39,696 nucleotides of DNA from an uncultured Clostridia bacterium (GCA_910589115.1 CAJUSB010000016.1:1-39696), one strand, 5' to 3'; counted from the first letter of the stretch, positions 1 to 7,846 are shown. Numbers and translations: made by a program. Notes: a model not told the origin generated them from the letters alone.

Positions 1-151
1 CCAGAGGGACTCGTCCCTCTGGACTCCCTTCCATCGCCTGCGGGCGGGATGAGGGGCGGATATGCCCGTTCATTTGTGCTGCTTCGGCCCGCCAAAAGGA
101 CGGCGGGCCGAAGGGGCGGCTGCGGCAGGTCTTTCCACATGTGAGAATAAC
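1..151 (+). repeat. Intergenic hairpin repeat, copy 1 (cut by window edge)
   Basis: Partial copy of a repeat family found nine times in this window. Hairpin 1 at 1-22 has arms CCAGAGGGAC and GTCCCTCTGG. Hairpin 2 pairs 82-93 (CTTCGGCCCGCC) with 102-113 across the loop AAAAGGAC. The copy appears to end near GAATAAC at about 151, resembling the TATAA ends of other copies. The left part lies outside the window. Predicted reading frames through it are probably artefacts. Confidence 0.8.
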
Positions 152-174
152 AAAATAACGATATTTCGATGTGA

Positions 175-1014
175 TCACAGCGGCCGGCGCAGCGGACAGC
201 TGGACAAGAAGACCCGTTCTGCCAGCCGGTTAAGGCCGTTATCGCGCAGATAATCCTGCAAAATCGCCGGGGACTGGGTGGATTCAGGGCCGATAATCAG
301 TTCAGAGACCAAATCTTCAAGCCCGATCCCAATCTGCTGGCACATAGACATCAGGTTCAGCGGGTAATATTTTTTAATGCGTTCAGTTGTGATATGGTAA
401 CAGGGCTGCACGTCAAAATCCTCTTTTTCAAATGGGAATACGACAAGACGCATTTCGTGTTCGCTCCAGAACGAGGAATGCTTAAAAGCGACCGAACAAA
501 TCCAGGCATCCCGCAGGGCGTCCCGGATATCGGGGTCGGATTCAGAGAGTGCCGCCCCGCCCTGGATCAGGCGGACGAATACTTCGGCAAGCGGATGCCC
601 GTCCATATCGTCCTGGTAAAACACCTTTTGCAGTGACATCGCACCCCCTGCAATCAGCTCCATATAACGGCTTTGAAAGGCAATACAAATGCCCCGGCCC
701 CGGTTGCCGTACCGTTCCCATTGGGCTGCGTCGTCGCGGTGGAACGAGAAGCAGGCGGCATAGGCCGAATAGGAAAAATCCTTTTTCAGCTCTTCATGGA
801 ACAGCCGCCGGACCTCTGGGACGGCCGCACGTGGCCCATCCTGCTCCAGCCGTTTGACGATTGCGGAACATAGCCCACGCATAAAGTGCCGCATTTCTGC
901 CGCGTCATTCATATTCAGGATGTTATTGACGCGGAGCTGTGCGCAGCGGAGAATCCCGTCAAGCGCCTGAAAATCTGTATAATGATAAAGGATCTCTCTG
1001 CTGTTTCTGTTCAG
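175..1014 (-). CDS. DUF2971 family protein, probable CTG start
   Basis: Soluble protein of the DUF2971 family, whose function is unknown; members often sit near defence or mobile genes, but nothing here shows such a role. The family hallmarks are visible: a HYTDF..L stretch near the N-terminus, AACFSFHRDDAAQWERYG and GICIAF. The first ATG (912) would cut off the conserved HYT motif. The frame stays open upstream, and a GGGAGG lies 8 bases before an in-frame CTG at 1014-1012, giving 279 residues that begin MNRNSREILYHYTDF. No ATG, GTG or TTG was seen in frame upstream of the motif. An ATT at 1020 is the alternative but is too close to the ribosome binding site. The family call is firm; the start is an inference. 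Confidence 0.8.
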   Translation of the reverse strand: MNRNSREILYHYTDFQALDGILRCAQLRVNNILNMNDAAEMRHFMRGLCSAIVKRLEQDGPRAAVPEVRRLFHEELKKDFSYSAYAACFSFHRDDAAQWERYGNRGRGICIAFQSRYMELIAGGAMSLQKVFYQDDMDGHPLAEVFVRLIQGGAALSESDPDIRDALRDAWICSVAFKHSSFWSEHEMRLVVFPFEKEDFDVQPCYHITTERIKKYYPLNLMSMCQQIGIGLEDLVSELIIGPESTQSPAILQDYLRDNGLNRLAERVFLSSCPLRRPL

Positions 1015-1096
1015 TGCAATCGCCTCCCTGAAAATGCCTGCGGGTATTGTTTGTGCAGCAAAAGTGGATTCTGAATCTTTGCCGGAAAGAATAAAA

Positions 1097-1123
1097 AGAA
1101 CCTGCCGAAACCAGACAGGTCCT
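1097..1123 (-). terminator. Rho-independent terminator after rpsT
   Basis: On the minus strand a stem of about 10 bp (AGGACCTGTC with GGCAGGTTCT, two G-T pairs) closes a 7-base loop and is followed by TTTTTATT. It lies directly downstream of the rpsT stop codon. Confidence 0.8.
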
Positions 1124-1145
1124 TTTGCTTACGGAGTGGCTTGTA

Positions 1146-1409
1146 TCAGCCTGCCGCATTGAGCTTCAAGGTCATTGCGCTCTTTTTATGCGCAGCCTTG
1201 TTTTTGTGCATCAGATGCTTTGCAGCAGCCTGATCGACAGCCTTGACGGCGGCCTTATAAGCAGCCTGCGCGGCAGTCTTATCGCCGCTGGCAACAGCAG
1301 CGTCAAATTTTTTCAGGGTAGTTTTCAGCGCGGATTTAGCCATCTGGTTTTGCAGAGTCTTGACTCGAATCACTTTCACGCGCTTTTTTGCGGATTTGAT
1401 ATTCGGCAT
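1146..1409 (-). CDS. rpsT: 30S ribosomal protein S20
   Basis: Small-subunit ribosomal protein S20, which binds 16S rRNA during early 30S assembly. The 87-residue length is normal for the family. The N-terminus MPNIKSAKKRVKVI and the lysine- and alanine-rich three-helix layout, ending in an alanine-rich helix with HKNKAAHKKSAM, are typical. A strong AAGGAGGT lies 8 bases before the ATG. It is a single-gene transcript with its own promoter (1453-1481) and terminator (1097-1123). No regulatory leader structure was recognised. Confidence 0.97.
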   Translation of the reverse strand: MPNIKSAKKRVKVIRVKTLQNQMAKSALKTTLKKFDAAVASGDKTAAQAAYKAAVKAVDQAAAKHLMHKNKAAHKKSAMTLKLNAAG

Positions 1410-1452
1410 TCAAATACACCTCCTTCATAAATAAAACTCACCAGTAATTTAT

Positions 1453-1481
1453 ATTCTACCATCCTCCCGGATAAATTGCAA
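1453..1481 (-). promoter_or_regulatory. Sigma-A type promoter of rpsT
   Basis: Minus strand: TTGCAA (1481-1476), 17-base spacer, TAGAAT (1458-1453). The start point would fall near 1446, about 37 bases before the rpsT ATG. Confidence 0.75.
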
Positions 1482-1760
1482 GTATTTTTTTCATATTTTC
1501 GTCAATTTTCATAGAATCGAAAAATACATCTGCTTTTGCGGCAGCGCACAGCCGATGCTTGTCTTTGATTCCAACATATGCTGTCCGGAGCAAATCATAT
1601 TTTACATTTGTATCATCTATGCAGCGGAGGCCTCGGCTGACTGTATTGCATGGGTTTGCGTAGTCTGCCTATGCCGCAAAGAAAACACTCGCCGTAGAAA
1701 GCAGAGGGGTTTTGTCGGAAATTTGTCTGTTTTCGGTAATTCTATTGTGAAGAATGCCGG
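1482..1760. other. Divergent intergenic region without a convincing gene
   Basis: A-T-rich spacer between the divergent rpsT and PTS IIC promoters. A 69-codon plus-strand frame (1555-1764) has no ribosome binding site and a composition unlike a real protein, so it is not called. Confidence 0.5.
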
Positions 1761-1788
1761 TTGACAAATGACACATGCGCGGTATACT
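1761..1788 (+). promoter_or_regulatory. Sigma-A type promoter of the PTS IIC gene
   Basis: TTGACA (1761-1766), 16-base spacer, TATACT (1783-1788). The start point would be near 1795, about 43 bases before the ATG. This is one of the best consensus matches in the window. Confidence 0.8.
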
Positions 1789-1837
1789 AAATTCATGCGT
1801 CTGACAGATGACAAAACTATAAAAGGCAGGACTTAAA

Positions 1838-2956
1838 ATGAGTACATTTAAGGCTTTTCTAAAGCGCAAGGACATTGAGATTTCCGCCAAGCGGTATTTG
1901 GTGGATGCGCTGGGGGCGATGGCACAGGGGTTATTCTGCTCGCTGCTGGTGGGTACGATTATCGACACGGTTGGAACGCAGTTCGGCATCCCGTTTTTAA
2001 CGGGGACGGTTGCATCGATCGGCGCGGGCGAACATGCGATTTCGTACACGGTTGGCGGTTTAGCCTCGGCGATGAGCGGCCCGGCAATGGCGATTGCGAT
2101 TGGCTGTGCACTGAAGTGCCCGCCGCTGGTATTATTTTCGTTGACGGCGGTAGGGTTTGCGGCCAATGTGCTGGGCGGTGCAGGCGGCCCGCTTTCCGTG
2201 CTGTTTATTACGATCATTGCGGCGGAGCTGGGGAAGCTGGTTTCAAAGGAGACCCAAATAGACATTCTGGTAACGCCTCTGGTGACGATTTTCAGCGGGG
2301 TAATTCTGTCGGCATGGTGGGCTCCGGCGATTGGCCGGGCAGCGTCTTCGGTTGGCCGGGTCATCATGTGGGCTACGGACCTCCAGCCGTTCCTGATGGG
2401 GATTGTTGTTTCGGTGATTATTGGTATTGCGCTGACGCTTCCTATTTCGTCTGCGGCGATCTGTGCGGCGCTGGGGCTGACTGGCCTGGCGGGCGGAGCA
2501 GCGGTTGCGGGGTGCTGTGCGAACATGGTTGGATTTGCGGTATTATCTTTCCGGGAGAACCGCTGGGGCGGCCTGGTATCGCAGGGGCTGGGAACGTCCA
2601 TGCTGCAAATGGGCAACATTGTGCGCAATCCGCGCATTTGGCTGCCGGCCATTCTTACGTCGGCGATTACAGGCCCGATTGCGACCTGTGTATTTCGGAT
2701 GGAGATGAACGGGGCGCCGGTATCTTCTGGCATGGGCACCTGCGGGCTGGTCGGACAGATTGGCGTTTGGTCCGGCTGGGTCTCACCCAGTGCCAAGGCA
2801 ATCGAAAACGGTGCCGCAGCGATTGTCCCGGGCGCAATGGACTGGCTGGGCCTGCTGCTGATATGCTTCATTCTGCCGGGGGTACTCTGCTGGGGCTTTG
2901 GCCTGCTGCTGCGCCGGGCGGGCTGGATTCAGGACGGCGACTTAACGTTGAATTGA
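1838..2956 (+). CDS. PTS transporter subunit IIC, PfoR-like membrane protein
   Basis: Integral membrane protein of 372 residues in the PTS_EIIC_2 family, which includes clostridial PfoR, once called a putative toxin regulator. It would translocate a substrate in the membrane, but that substrate is unknown and no IIA or IIB gene is adjacent. Visible features are a short basic cytoplasmic N-terminus (FLKRKDIEISAKRYLVDALG), then about nine to ten hydrophobic glycine/alanine-rich segments and a final short tail. The long GAGEHAISYTVGGLASAMSGPAMAIAIG stretch is typical of the family (shown here in part only: GPAMAIAIG). The ATG at 1838 has only a weak AGGA site but fits the promoter at 1761-1788. 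A hairpin at 3169-3200 ends the transcript. It is the only convincing plus-strand gene in the window. Confidence 0.85.
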   Translation: MSTFKAFLKRKDIEISAKRYLVDALGAMAQGLFCSLLVGTIIDTVGTQFGIPFLTGTVASIGAGEHAISYTVGGLASAMSGPAMAIAIGCALKCPPLVLFSLTAVGFAANVLGGAGGPLSVLFITIIAAELGKLVSKETQIDILVTPLVTIFSGVILSAWWAPAIGRAASSVGRVIMWATDLQPFLMGIVVSVIIGIALTLPISSAAICAALGLTGLAGGAAVAGCCANMVGFAVLSFRENRWGGLVSQGLGTSMLQMGNIVRNPRIWLPAILTSAITGPIATCVFRMEMNGAPVSSGMGTCGLVGQIGVWSGWVSPSAKAIENGAAAIVPGAMDWLGLLLICFILPGVLCWGFGLLLRRAGWIQDGDLTLN

Positions 2957-3200
2957 CGCAGGAAATCGCGGTTCGGCTCGCCTGCGCGGCTGGCGGTCCT
3001 ACGCGGACAGCGGTCCTACGCGGACAGCGGTCCTACGCGGACGGCGGTCCTGCGCGGACGGCGGTCCTGCGCGGACAGCGCCAAAGGGGTTCGCCCCTTT
3101 GGAATCCCACTTTTCGCCTGCGGGCGGGACGGGGGCTTTGGTGCGGTGCAGCCCGTTTATGCAGTGCAAACCAGCCTGCCAAAAGGAGGGCAGGCTGGTT
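2957..3200 (+). repeat. Intergenic hairpin repeat, copy 2, with five tandem 17-mers
   Basis: Copy of the window's repeat family immediately after the PTS IIC stop. It contains five head-to-tail 17-bp units at 2994-3078 (consensus CGGTCCTACGCGGACAG), apparently an expansion of the normal left arm. Hairpin 1 is at 3081-3102, with arms CCAAAGGGG and CCCCTTTGG around TTCG. Both arms differ from other copies in a compensating way. Confidence 0.8.
3169..3200 (+). terminator. Hairpin 2 of the repeat, likely PTS IIC terminator
   Basis: A perfect 12-bp stem (AACCAGCCTGCC with GGCAGGCTGGTT) closes the 8-base loop AAAAGGAG and is followed by TATTTAA. The T-run is short, so termination is plausible rather than certain. 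Confidence 0.6.
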
Positions 3201-3205
3201 TATTT

Positions 3206-3587
3206 AATGCCCATAAGGAAGATTAAGGGAAAGTTGAGAGATAGTGGTTCTGTTTACAAAACAGTTACTTTTTTTTCGGATTCTGTTCAATGGTTCGACA
3301 AACTTTTGACACAGCAAAGTAGTAATATAAATGCAGGGCACAGGAATAAGGTGCACAAAACCCTTTTTCATACTTACTCCCTTTCAAAATCTGTCGGTTC
3401 GGCGTTCGGCAGGAATACCCCTTACGTCATATGGGCCGACAGTCAAACAACAACAGAACGTGAAGGTTTTCCCCCTTTTCCTCCGTTCTTTCCTCTATAT
3501 AGGGCCGCTGCCTGCGGCCCTGTTCGTTGTTTATGGGGGATGTTAAAAAGTATCTGCTTTATTTTATAGCTTTTAAATACAAAAGAG
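3206..3587. other. Intergenic region with no supported gene
   Basis: About 380 bases between two convergent genes. A perfect 8-bp hairpin lies at 3501-3521 (AGGGCCGC, loop TGCCT, GCGGCCCT). Plus-strand frames here (156 and 71 codons) lack convincing ribosome binding sites and recognisable domains, so no gene is called. Confidence 0.5.
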
Positions 3588-3597
3588 ACAGAAAAGG

Positions 3598-3629
3598 CCG
3601 GGCTTATCGGAGTGATTCCGAAGGCCCGG
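3598..3629 (-). terminator. Terminator of the AI-2E transporter gene
   Basis: Minus strand: the stem CCGGGC/GCCCGG encloses a loop that can form a second small stem, and is followed by CTTTTTCTGTCTCTTTT. It lies 12 bases past the stop codon. Confidence 0.75.
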
Positions 3630-3640
3630 TTTTCAGGTTT

Positions 3641-4930
3641 TTAATCTTTTTTGGGTTGTTTCTTATCTTTGCTTTCTTTGGGTTCCTCGGTTTGCGGGAT
3701 AGGCTTCCGTTCCAATGTCAGCGGATCAATAGAGGCCAGTTCAAAATAATCGAGAGTATTCTCTGATAGGTGTTTCGTCCGAAGTGAGCGGTTAATCAGC
3801 CCGGAGACCAGCGCATAGAATACTGCAAACAGGGGCACGCCAACCAGCATCCCGACAAAGCCAAATACGCCGCCAAATACCAGGATAGCAAACATGACCC
3901 AAAAAGCGGATAATCCAGTGGAATCCCCCAAGATTTTAGGGCCGAGGATATTACCGTCGAACTGTTGCAGGATCAATATCAACAGGATGAAATAGAAACA
4001 GCGGATTGGCTGCTGGAAATCCGCCATCAAAACAAGCAGGGCCGAAGGGACAGCACCGATGAAGGGGCCAAAAAAGGGGATAATATTGGTCACACCGATG
4101 ATAACAGAAATCAGCATCGGATAAGGGAACTTGAACAAGGTAAGTGCAACAAAGCAGATAACGCCGATAATAAGCGAATCGAGCAGCTTGCCGGAAATGA
4201 ACCCGCCAAATACCCGGTGCGTAAAACGCAGATTGTCAATCACGAGATTCGCCTTTTTTACGGGTAATGCGGCATAAGCAATCTTTTTAGCCTGTGCGCA
4301 GAAGAGATCTTTGCTGCACAGCACGTAAATTACGATAATTATGCCGATCAGAAAGTTTTTCAGGGCCGAGACAGTTGACATAAATCCACTTGCCATAGAA
4401 ACCAGCTGCGGCAGCATAAAGCCGCTTACAAAGTCAGTCAGCAGCCGGACAGCTTCGTCATAGACCTGTCGGAAATTACTCTCTAAAATGGGATTGGATT
4501 GCAATAGCTCGTTGATCATTTGCTGGAGCTCTGTGCTGTATACCGTCATCGACTGCATCAGCTCAACCAGGCTGTATACGCTGACAACCAGCTGCGGGAC
4601 GACCAGCGAAAGCAGTCCGCCAACGACAAGAATTCCTTCGGCCACCGTCAGGATGCTGGCTGCCAGACGGGTTTTCCTTTTTGCTTTTCCTTTGTTTTTA
4701 GCACGGGCGAGGACGCGTGGCTCCATCCAGCGGACGTTAAAATTAAAGATGGGCAGCAGCAGATACGCAATCACAAAGCCCCAGATAAAGGGCATTAAAA
4801 TGCCGGTCAGCATTTGCACGCCCTTCATCAGGGAACGGAAGTTGTACAGTGTAAATCCCAGCAACAAACTGGCTGAGATGACGCAAAGGGCGGTCAGGCC
4901 CCATTGAAAATAATGGTTTTTTTGTCTCAT
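3641..4930 (-). CDS. AI-2E family transporter (PerM/YtvI type)
   Basis: Polytopic membrane protein of 429 residues in the AI-2E transporter family (formerly UPF0118). Members have been linked to autoinducer-2 export or sodium/proton antiport, but the substrate here cannot be read from the sequence. Two N-terminal membrane helices (WGLTALCVISASLLLGF and GILMPFIWGFVIAYLLLPIF) are followed by a long helical extra-membrane part and a C-terminal helix block with the typical PYPMLISVIIGVTNIIPFFG region and the FVGMLVGVPLFAV motif. A basic and acidic tail (KESKDKKQPKKD) ends it. The frame is open 79 codons further up, but that part is translated repeat DNA. The ATG at 4930 has a GGAGA site 8 bases away and is preferred. 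Confidence 0.9.
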   Translation of the reverse strand: MRQKNHYFQWGLTALCVISASLLLGFTLYNFRSLMKGVQMLTGILMPFIWGFVIAYLLLPIFNFNVRWMEPRVLARAKNKGKAKRKTRLAASILTVAEGILVVGGLLSLVVPQLVVSVYSLVELMQSMTVYSTELQQMINELLQSNPILESNFRQVYDEAVRLLTDFVSGFMLPQLVSMASGFMSTVSALKNFLIGIIIVIYVLCSKDLFCAQAKKIAYAALPVKKANLVIDNLRFTHRVFGGFISGKLLDSLIIGVICFVALTLFKFPYPMLISVIIGVTNIIPFFGPFIGAVPSALLVLMADFQQPIRCFYFILLILILQQFDGNILGPKILGDSTGLSAFWVMFAILVFGGVFGFVGMLVGVPLFAVFYALVSGLINRSLRTKHLSENTLDYFELASIDPLTLERKPIPQTEEPKESKDKKQPKKD

Positions 4931-4962
4931 AAGGTCTCCGTCCAGGAAAATGCTCCGGTGTG

Positions 4963-5175
4963 TTATATTTATATGCGGAAAGGCTTGCCGCAGCCGCTCC
5001 CTTCGGCCCGCCGCCCTTTTGGCGGGCCGAAGCAGCACAGATGAACGGGTATATCCGCCCCGCCCGCAGGCGATGGAAGGGAGTCCAGAGGGACGAGTCC
5101 CTCTGGCGCCGTCTGCGCAAGACCGCCCGCCGCGCAGGCGGATAAAGCGGCAATCTCCAGCGCTCACGCGTATAA
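4963..5175 (-). repeat. Intergenic hairpin repeat, copy 3 (apparently full length)
   Basis: This looks like the most complete copy, about 213 bp and bounded by TTATATT (4963) and TATAA (5171-5175). Hairpin 2 pairs 5001-5012 with 5021-5032 and hairpin 1 spans 5085-5106 (CCAGAGGGAC / GTCCCTCTGG arms). The right end touches the stop codon of the upstream membrane protein gene at 5176. It lies just before the AI-2E transporter and may add a -10-like TATAAA to that gene, which is untested. Confidence 0.8.
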
Positions 5176-5658
5176 TTAGTCACGGTTGTCAAAGAAAATA
5201 CGGTATGCGATATAGGTGAACCCGCAGAAGAAAGCGGCTAAAAAGACCGGGCGGAATTTTTCGGTGAGCTTGGTGAATTTGGAGGCAAGCCATGCGCCGA
5301 GCCACAGGCCGAAAGAAACCATCACAATCTTGAAAATCGCAAGGTCAAAGGGAGAGAAAGTGCTTACGCGCTGGGTCGTGAATGCACAGAGATCAGCTGC
5401 ATCCTCGCGGACATCGCGGGCAAGCGTCCGGGCGGATTCCGCAAGCGCCTCTGCCCGGGGGCTGTGAAGCGCGTCTGCCGCGCGCAGATGTGCTTCATGG
5501 GCGTAGTCTTCGGCAAAGGATTTTGCGTGCTGTGCATATTCTCCGGCAGTGGTCTTAGCCTGCCGGGCATATTCTCCGGCGAGTGAGCGTGCAATTTCAG
5601 CCTTGGCTTTCAGCGCCTCGCGGTCAATGCTTTGCAGGGCGGTCAGATAGTTTTTCAT
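5176..5658 (-). CDS. Membrane protein with 11-residue helical repeats
   Basis: Protein of 160 residues with no recognised family. Near residues 25-57 three consecutive 11-residue repeats are seen (GEYARQAKTTA, GEYAQHAKSFA, EDYAHEAHLRA), followed by more alanine-rich helix. This pattern resembles amphipathic 11-mer helices that lie on membranes or lipid surfaces. Two hydrophobic segments follow (FKIVMVSFGLWLGAWLAS and VFLAAFFCGFTYIAYRIFF), so the protein is probably inserted with a long cytoplasmic helix. The start at 5658 has AAGGAGA 8 bases upstream and lies inside the 3' end of the exonuclease gene, with a 35-base overlap that suggests coupled translation. The frame upstream of this start reads as exonuclease shadow. 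Function unknown. Confidence 0.75.
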   Translation of the reverse strand: MKNYLTALQSIDREALKAKAEIARSLAGEYARQAKTTAGEYAQHAKSFAEDYAHEAHLRAADALHSPRAEALAESARTLARDVREDAADLCAFTTQRVSTFSPFDLAIFKIVMVSFGLWLGAWLASKFTKLTEKFRPVFLAAFFCGFTYIAYRIFFDNRD

Positions 5659-6364
5659 AGGGTTCGTCTCCTTTACTGGATATTTCAGGTTGAACTGCCG
5701 GGGCCGTTCCGGCAGAGGGCTGCTTTTTGCTGTGGCGGCGGGGATACCGGTGTTTGGGAGGCTGTGATTCCTTTTCGATTTCCAGCGCGGTTGCACAGGG
5801 CTTGCCGCCCAGAACGCCTAGACGCAATCCGAGGTGGCTGGCAAGTGCGTCTGCATCATCGCAGCCGGTTTCACGGAGCGACGCAAGCAGGAGCAGCCCG
5901 GCGGCATAAGCGTCGCTGTCAGCGGCGTGATGTTCCAGCGTAATGCCGAGCGCTTCGGCGAGGGTATTCAGACGGTGGTTTTCCATATCAGGCCATACTG
6001 CTTGTGAAATTTTCACAGTGCATAGATACCGGCAGTTTGGATAGGGCAGATGGAAGTGATCGAGGATGGCGCAGAGTACGGAGGTATCGAATGAAGCGTT
6101 ATGGCAAACGATGACGCTGCCTTCAATATCGTCGCGCAGAGAGGGCCACAGCTCATCGAATAAGGGGGCGTGATCCACATCATTGCGGCGGATACCGTGT
6201 ACGCGGACATTGCCCCAATGAAAAGCGCCGGCGGAAAACGGCGGACGGATCAGGCTGCCAAAACGGCGGACCAGTTGAAAATCTTGAAATACGGAGAGGC
6301 CGACCGAACAGGCACTGAGCAGGTTGCCGTTGCCGACCTCAAAATCGAGCGCGGCATATTTCAT
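5624..6364 (-). CDS. 3'-5' exonuclease, DnaQ/RNase T superfamily
   Basis: Single-domain DEDDh exonuclease of 246 residues, predicted to remove nucleotides from 3' ends of DNA or RNA with two metal ions. Visible motifs are Exo I LDFEVGN (Asp7, Glu9), Exo II CHNASFD (Asp93) and Exo III HHAADSDAYAAG (His146, Asp151). The last 60 residues are basic and low-complexity (KHRYPRRHSKKQPS) and may bind nucleic acid. The ATG overlaps the stop of the DUF2461 gene (ATGA), with GGAGGTG 4 bases upstream, so translation is coupled. Stand-alone proteins of this kind are common in Firmicutes and often annotated as DNA polymerase III epsilon-like. The exact substrate is unknown. Confidence 0.9.
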   Translation of the reverse strand: MKYAALDFEVGNGNLLSACSVGLSVFQDFQLVRRFGSLIRPPFSAGAFHWGNVRVHGIRRNDVDHAPLFDELWPSLRDDIEGSVIVCHNASFDTSVLCAILDHFHLPYPNCRYLCTVKISQAVWPDMENHRLNTLAEALGITLEHHAADSDAYAAGLLLLASLRETGCDDADALASHLGLRLGVLGGKPCATALEIEKESQPPKHRYPRRHSKKQPSAGTAPAVQPEISSKGDEPYEKLSDRPAKH

Positions 6365-7062
6365 GACGCACCTCCGCGTTTGGACGCCTCATGGACGGCG
6401 CATAAAAAGTGATAGAACGGGGCGATTGCCTTCATATCGCGAACCATTTCGTCAATAAACGTACCGGCGAACAGCGGCTGGAAATCATAGCAGCTATAGG
6501 ATAAGCCGATATTTTTCTTGTTGAGCCAGGGTTGATATTCTGCTTTGGCGTCGGGGGCCTTGGGGCGTTTGAATTCCTCCCCATACAGGGAAAACTTTTT
6601 GGAACGCTGTACGGCGGAAAACGCTTCTAAAAACCGTTTATCTTCCCGCAGGATAAACTCACGCAGTACGGCTAGTTCGTGAGGTGTCACTTTGTAATAG
6701 CCGGAGCCATAACCCCAGCTGTCCGGCATAATCTCAAAGTAATAGCAGGGCCGGGAATCGTATTCGTCCTTTGGCCTGCCAAAAGTGCACCACGTATGGT
6801 CGCGGTAAAGAGTTTTATCGCGTGTATAGCGGGTATCCCTGCGCACGCGGGAGATCATTTTGGACGGCACGAGTATGAATAGAGGGTCAATCTCCTGCAT
6901 TGCGCCGCTGATTTCTTGAATCAGCTCGGCCATGGGCTGCTGTATAAGACGCTTAAAGTCAGCTTTATGCGCATCGTAAAACGGCTTGCTGTTTTTTAGC
7001 CGGTTTTCAATCAACAGATCCAGCCCTTCCGGCCGGAAACCAGAGAACGCCAATGTTCTCAT
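6361..7062 (-). CDS. DUF2461 domain protein
   Basis: Soluble 233-residue protein of the DUF2461 (TIGR02453) family, which is uncharacterised. Typical features are the opening FSGFRPEGLDLL, the N-terminal NRLKNSKPFYDAHKADFKRL helix pair, RDTRYTRDKTLYRDH, and a C-terminal half with YYFEIMPDSWGYGSGYY. It is the first gene of a three-gene operon with the exonuclease and the repeat-helix membrane protein. The ATG at 7062 directly touches the only ribosome binding site (GAGAGG); a TTG at 7053 with a 9-base spacing is an equally good start. The long open frame upstream of 7062 runs through the promoter and is not coding. Confidence 0.85.
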   Translation of the reverse strand: MRTLAFSGFRPEGLDLLIENRLKNSKPFYDAHKADFKRLIQQPMAELIQEISGAMQEIDPLFILVPSKMISRVRRDTRYTRDKTLYRDHTWCTFGRPKDEYDSRPCYYFEIMPDSWGYGSGYYKVTPHELAVLREFILREDKRFLEAFSAVQRSKKFSLYGEEFKRPKAPDAKAEYQPWLNKKNIGLSYSCYDFQPLFAGTFIDEMVRDMKAIAPFYHFLCAVHEASKRGGAS

Positions 7063-7084
7063 CCTCTCTTTTTCTGATAAATAT

Positions 7085-7113
7085 ATTGTAGCCGTTTTCC
7101 TGCAAAATAGCAA
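7085..7113 (-). promoter_or_regulatory. Promoter of the DUF2461-exonuclease operon
   Basis: Minus strand: TTGCTA (7113-7108), 17-base spacer, TACAAT (7090-7085). The start point would be near 7078, leaving a very short leader before the ATG at 7062 or the TTG at 7053. Confidence 0.75.
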
Positions 7114-7201
7114 GGGGAAAAGAGAAGTTTTTCCCTTTGAACCTGTTTCGGGGATGCAGTGATGTACACGGCAGGAACGGTATGGAATGACATAATGAAA
7201 A

Positions 7202-7223
7202 AACCGCCGTATAAGCGGCGGTT
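7202..7223 (-). terminator. Terminator of the phospholipase C-like gene
   Basis: Minus strand: perfect stem AACCGCCG / CGGCGGTT with a 6-base loop, followed by a run of T. It is a canonical intrinsic terminator 24 bases past the stop codon. Confidence 0.9.
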
Positions 7224-7246
7224 GACTGATTAAAACATGGATAAAA

Positions 7247-7846
7247 TCAAGCCAGAGCTGCGGCCGGAGCGGCTTCACCGGCATATGCAATCTGAACAAC
7301 AGACAGCAGCAGGATTGCAACAGCCTGTGTGATATACTGCAAATCGTTTTCAATGCAGTGATGTACGGTGTAGTATTTATACCGATGGTGCAGCTGTTCG
7401 ATCCGCTGTTCCAGCGCCTCAAACGAACGTGCCGGTACAACTGGCCCTGCCCAGTTTTCAAACTGCTGATGGGTCAGCCCGTGGCGCAGCCTGAGGAAAA
7501 TCCGTTTTTCGTAAATATAATGCATCAGCAGGTTGCGGTCATAAATATCATCGTTATGCGGGTAACAGAAAAAATCGGTAATATAATGGCAGATTTCACC
7601 CAAATCGACCGACAGCTCATAGCTGTTAGCCGTGCAGATCGTGTACTTATCCAGGAATGACTGAAGTTTCTCCATAACCTCATCATACATGATGGAGGGA
7701 TAGTGGCGTTTGGTAATGTAGGTGCCGGTCAGATCGGGCTTCAGGTTACCGTAAAAAAAACCGGCTTCATCGAAAGTAACGCCGCAGTTTTCCTGGACAT
7801 ATGCGAGTAAGAGCTTTGCAACGCGGGTATGCGAAAGGGAATCCAT
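7247..7846 (-). CDS. Zinc-dependent phospholipase C-like protein
   Basis: Protein of 199 residues in the zinc-dependent phospholipase C/S1-P1 nuclease-like group found widely in clostridia. Candidate metal ligands are His6 (SLSHTRVA), Asp38 in GNLKPDLTG, His48 in KRHYPS, and His87, Asp91 and His97 in LGEICHYITDFFCYPHN. No signal peptide is present, unlike the secreted toxins, so a cytoplasmic role is more likely. The C-terminus has a hydrophobic segment (AVAILLLSVVQIAYAG) of unclear use. The start has a clear CTGGAGGAAATTG site. It is a single gene with its own promoter, a leader of about 130 bases and a terminator. Activity on phospholipid is not established for this branch. Confidence 0.8.
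   Translation of the reverse strand: MDSLSHTRVAKLLLAYVQENCGVTFDEAGFFYGNLKPDLTGTYITKRHYPSIMYDEVMEKLQSFLDKYTICTANSYELSVDLGEICHYITDFFCYPHNDDIYDRNLLMHYIYEKRIFLRLRHGLTHQQFENWAGPVVPARSFEALEQRIEQLHHRYKYYTVHHCIENDLQYITQAVAILLLSVVQIAYAGEAAPAAALA

Noticed and set aside
3099..3569. 156-codon plus-strand frame between the PTS IIC and AI-2E genes
   Set aside because: It starts inside a repeat, crosses a terminator hairpin and shows no domain.
4743..5192. N-terminal extension of the AI-2E transporter into the repeat
   Set aside because: The extension is translated repeat DNA; a well-spaced site favours the ATG at 4930.
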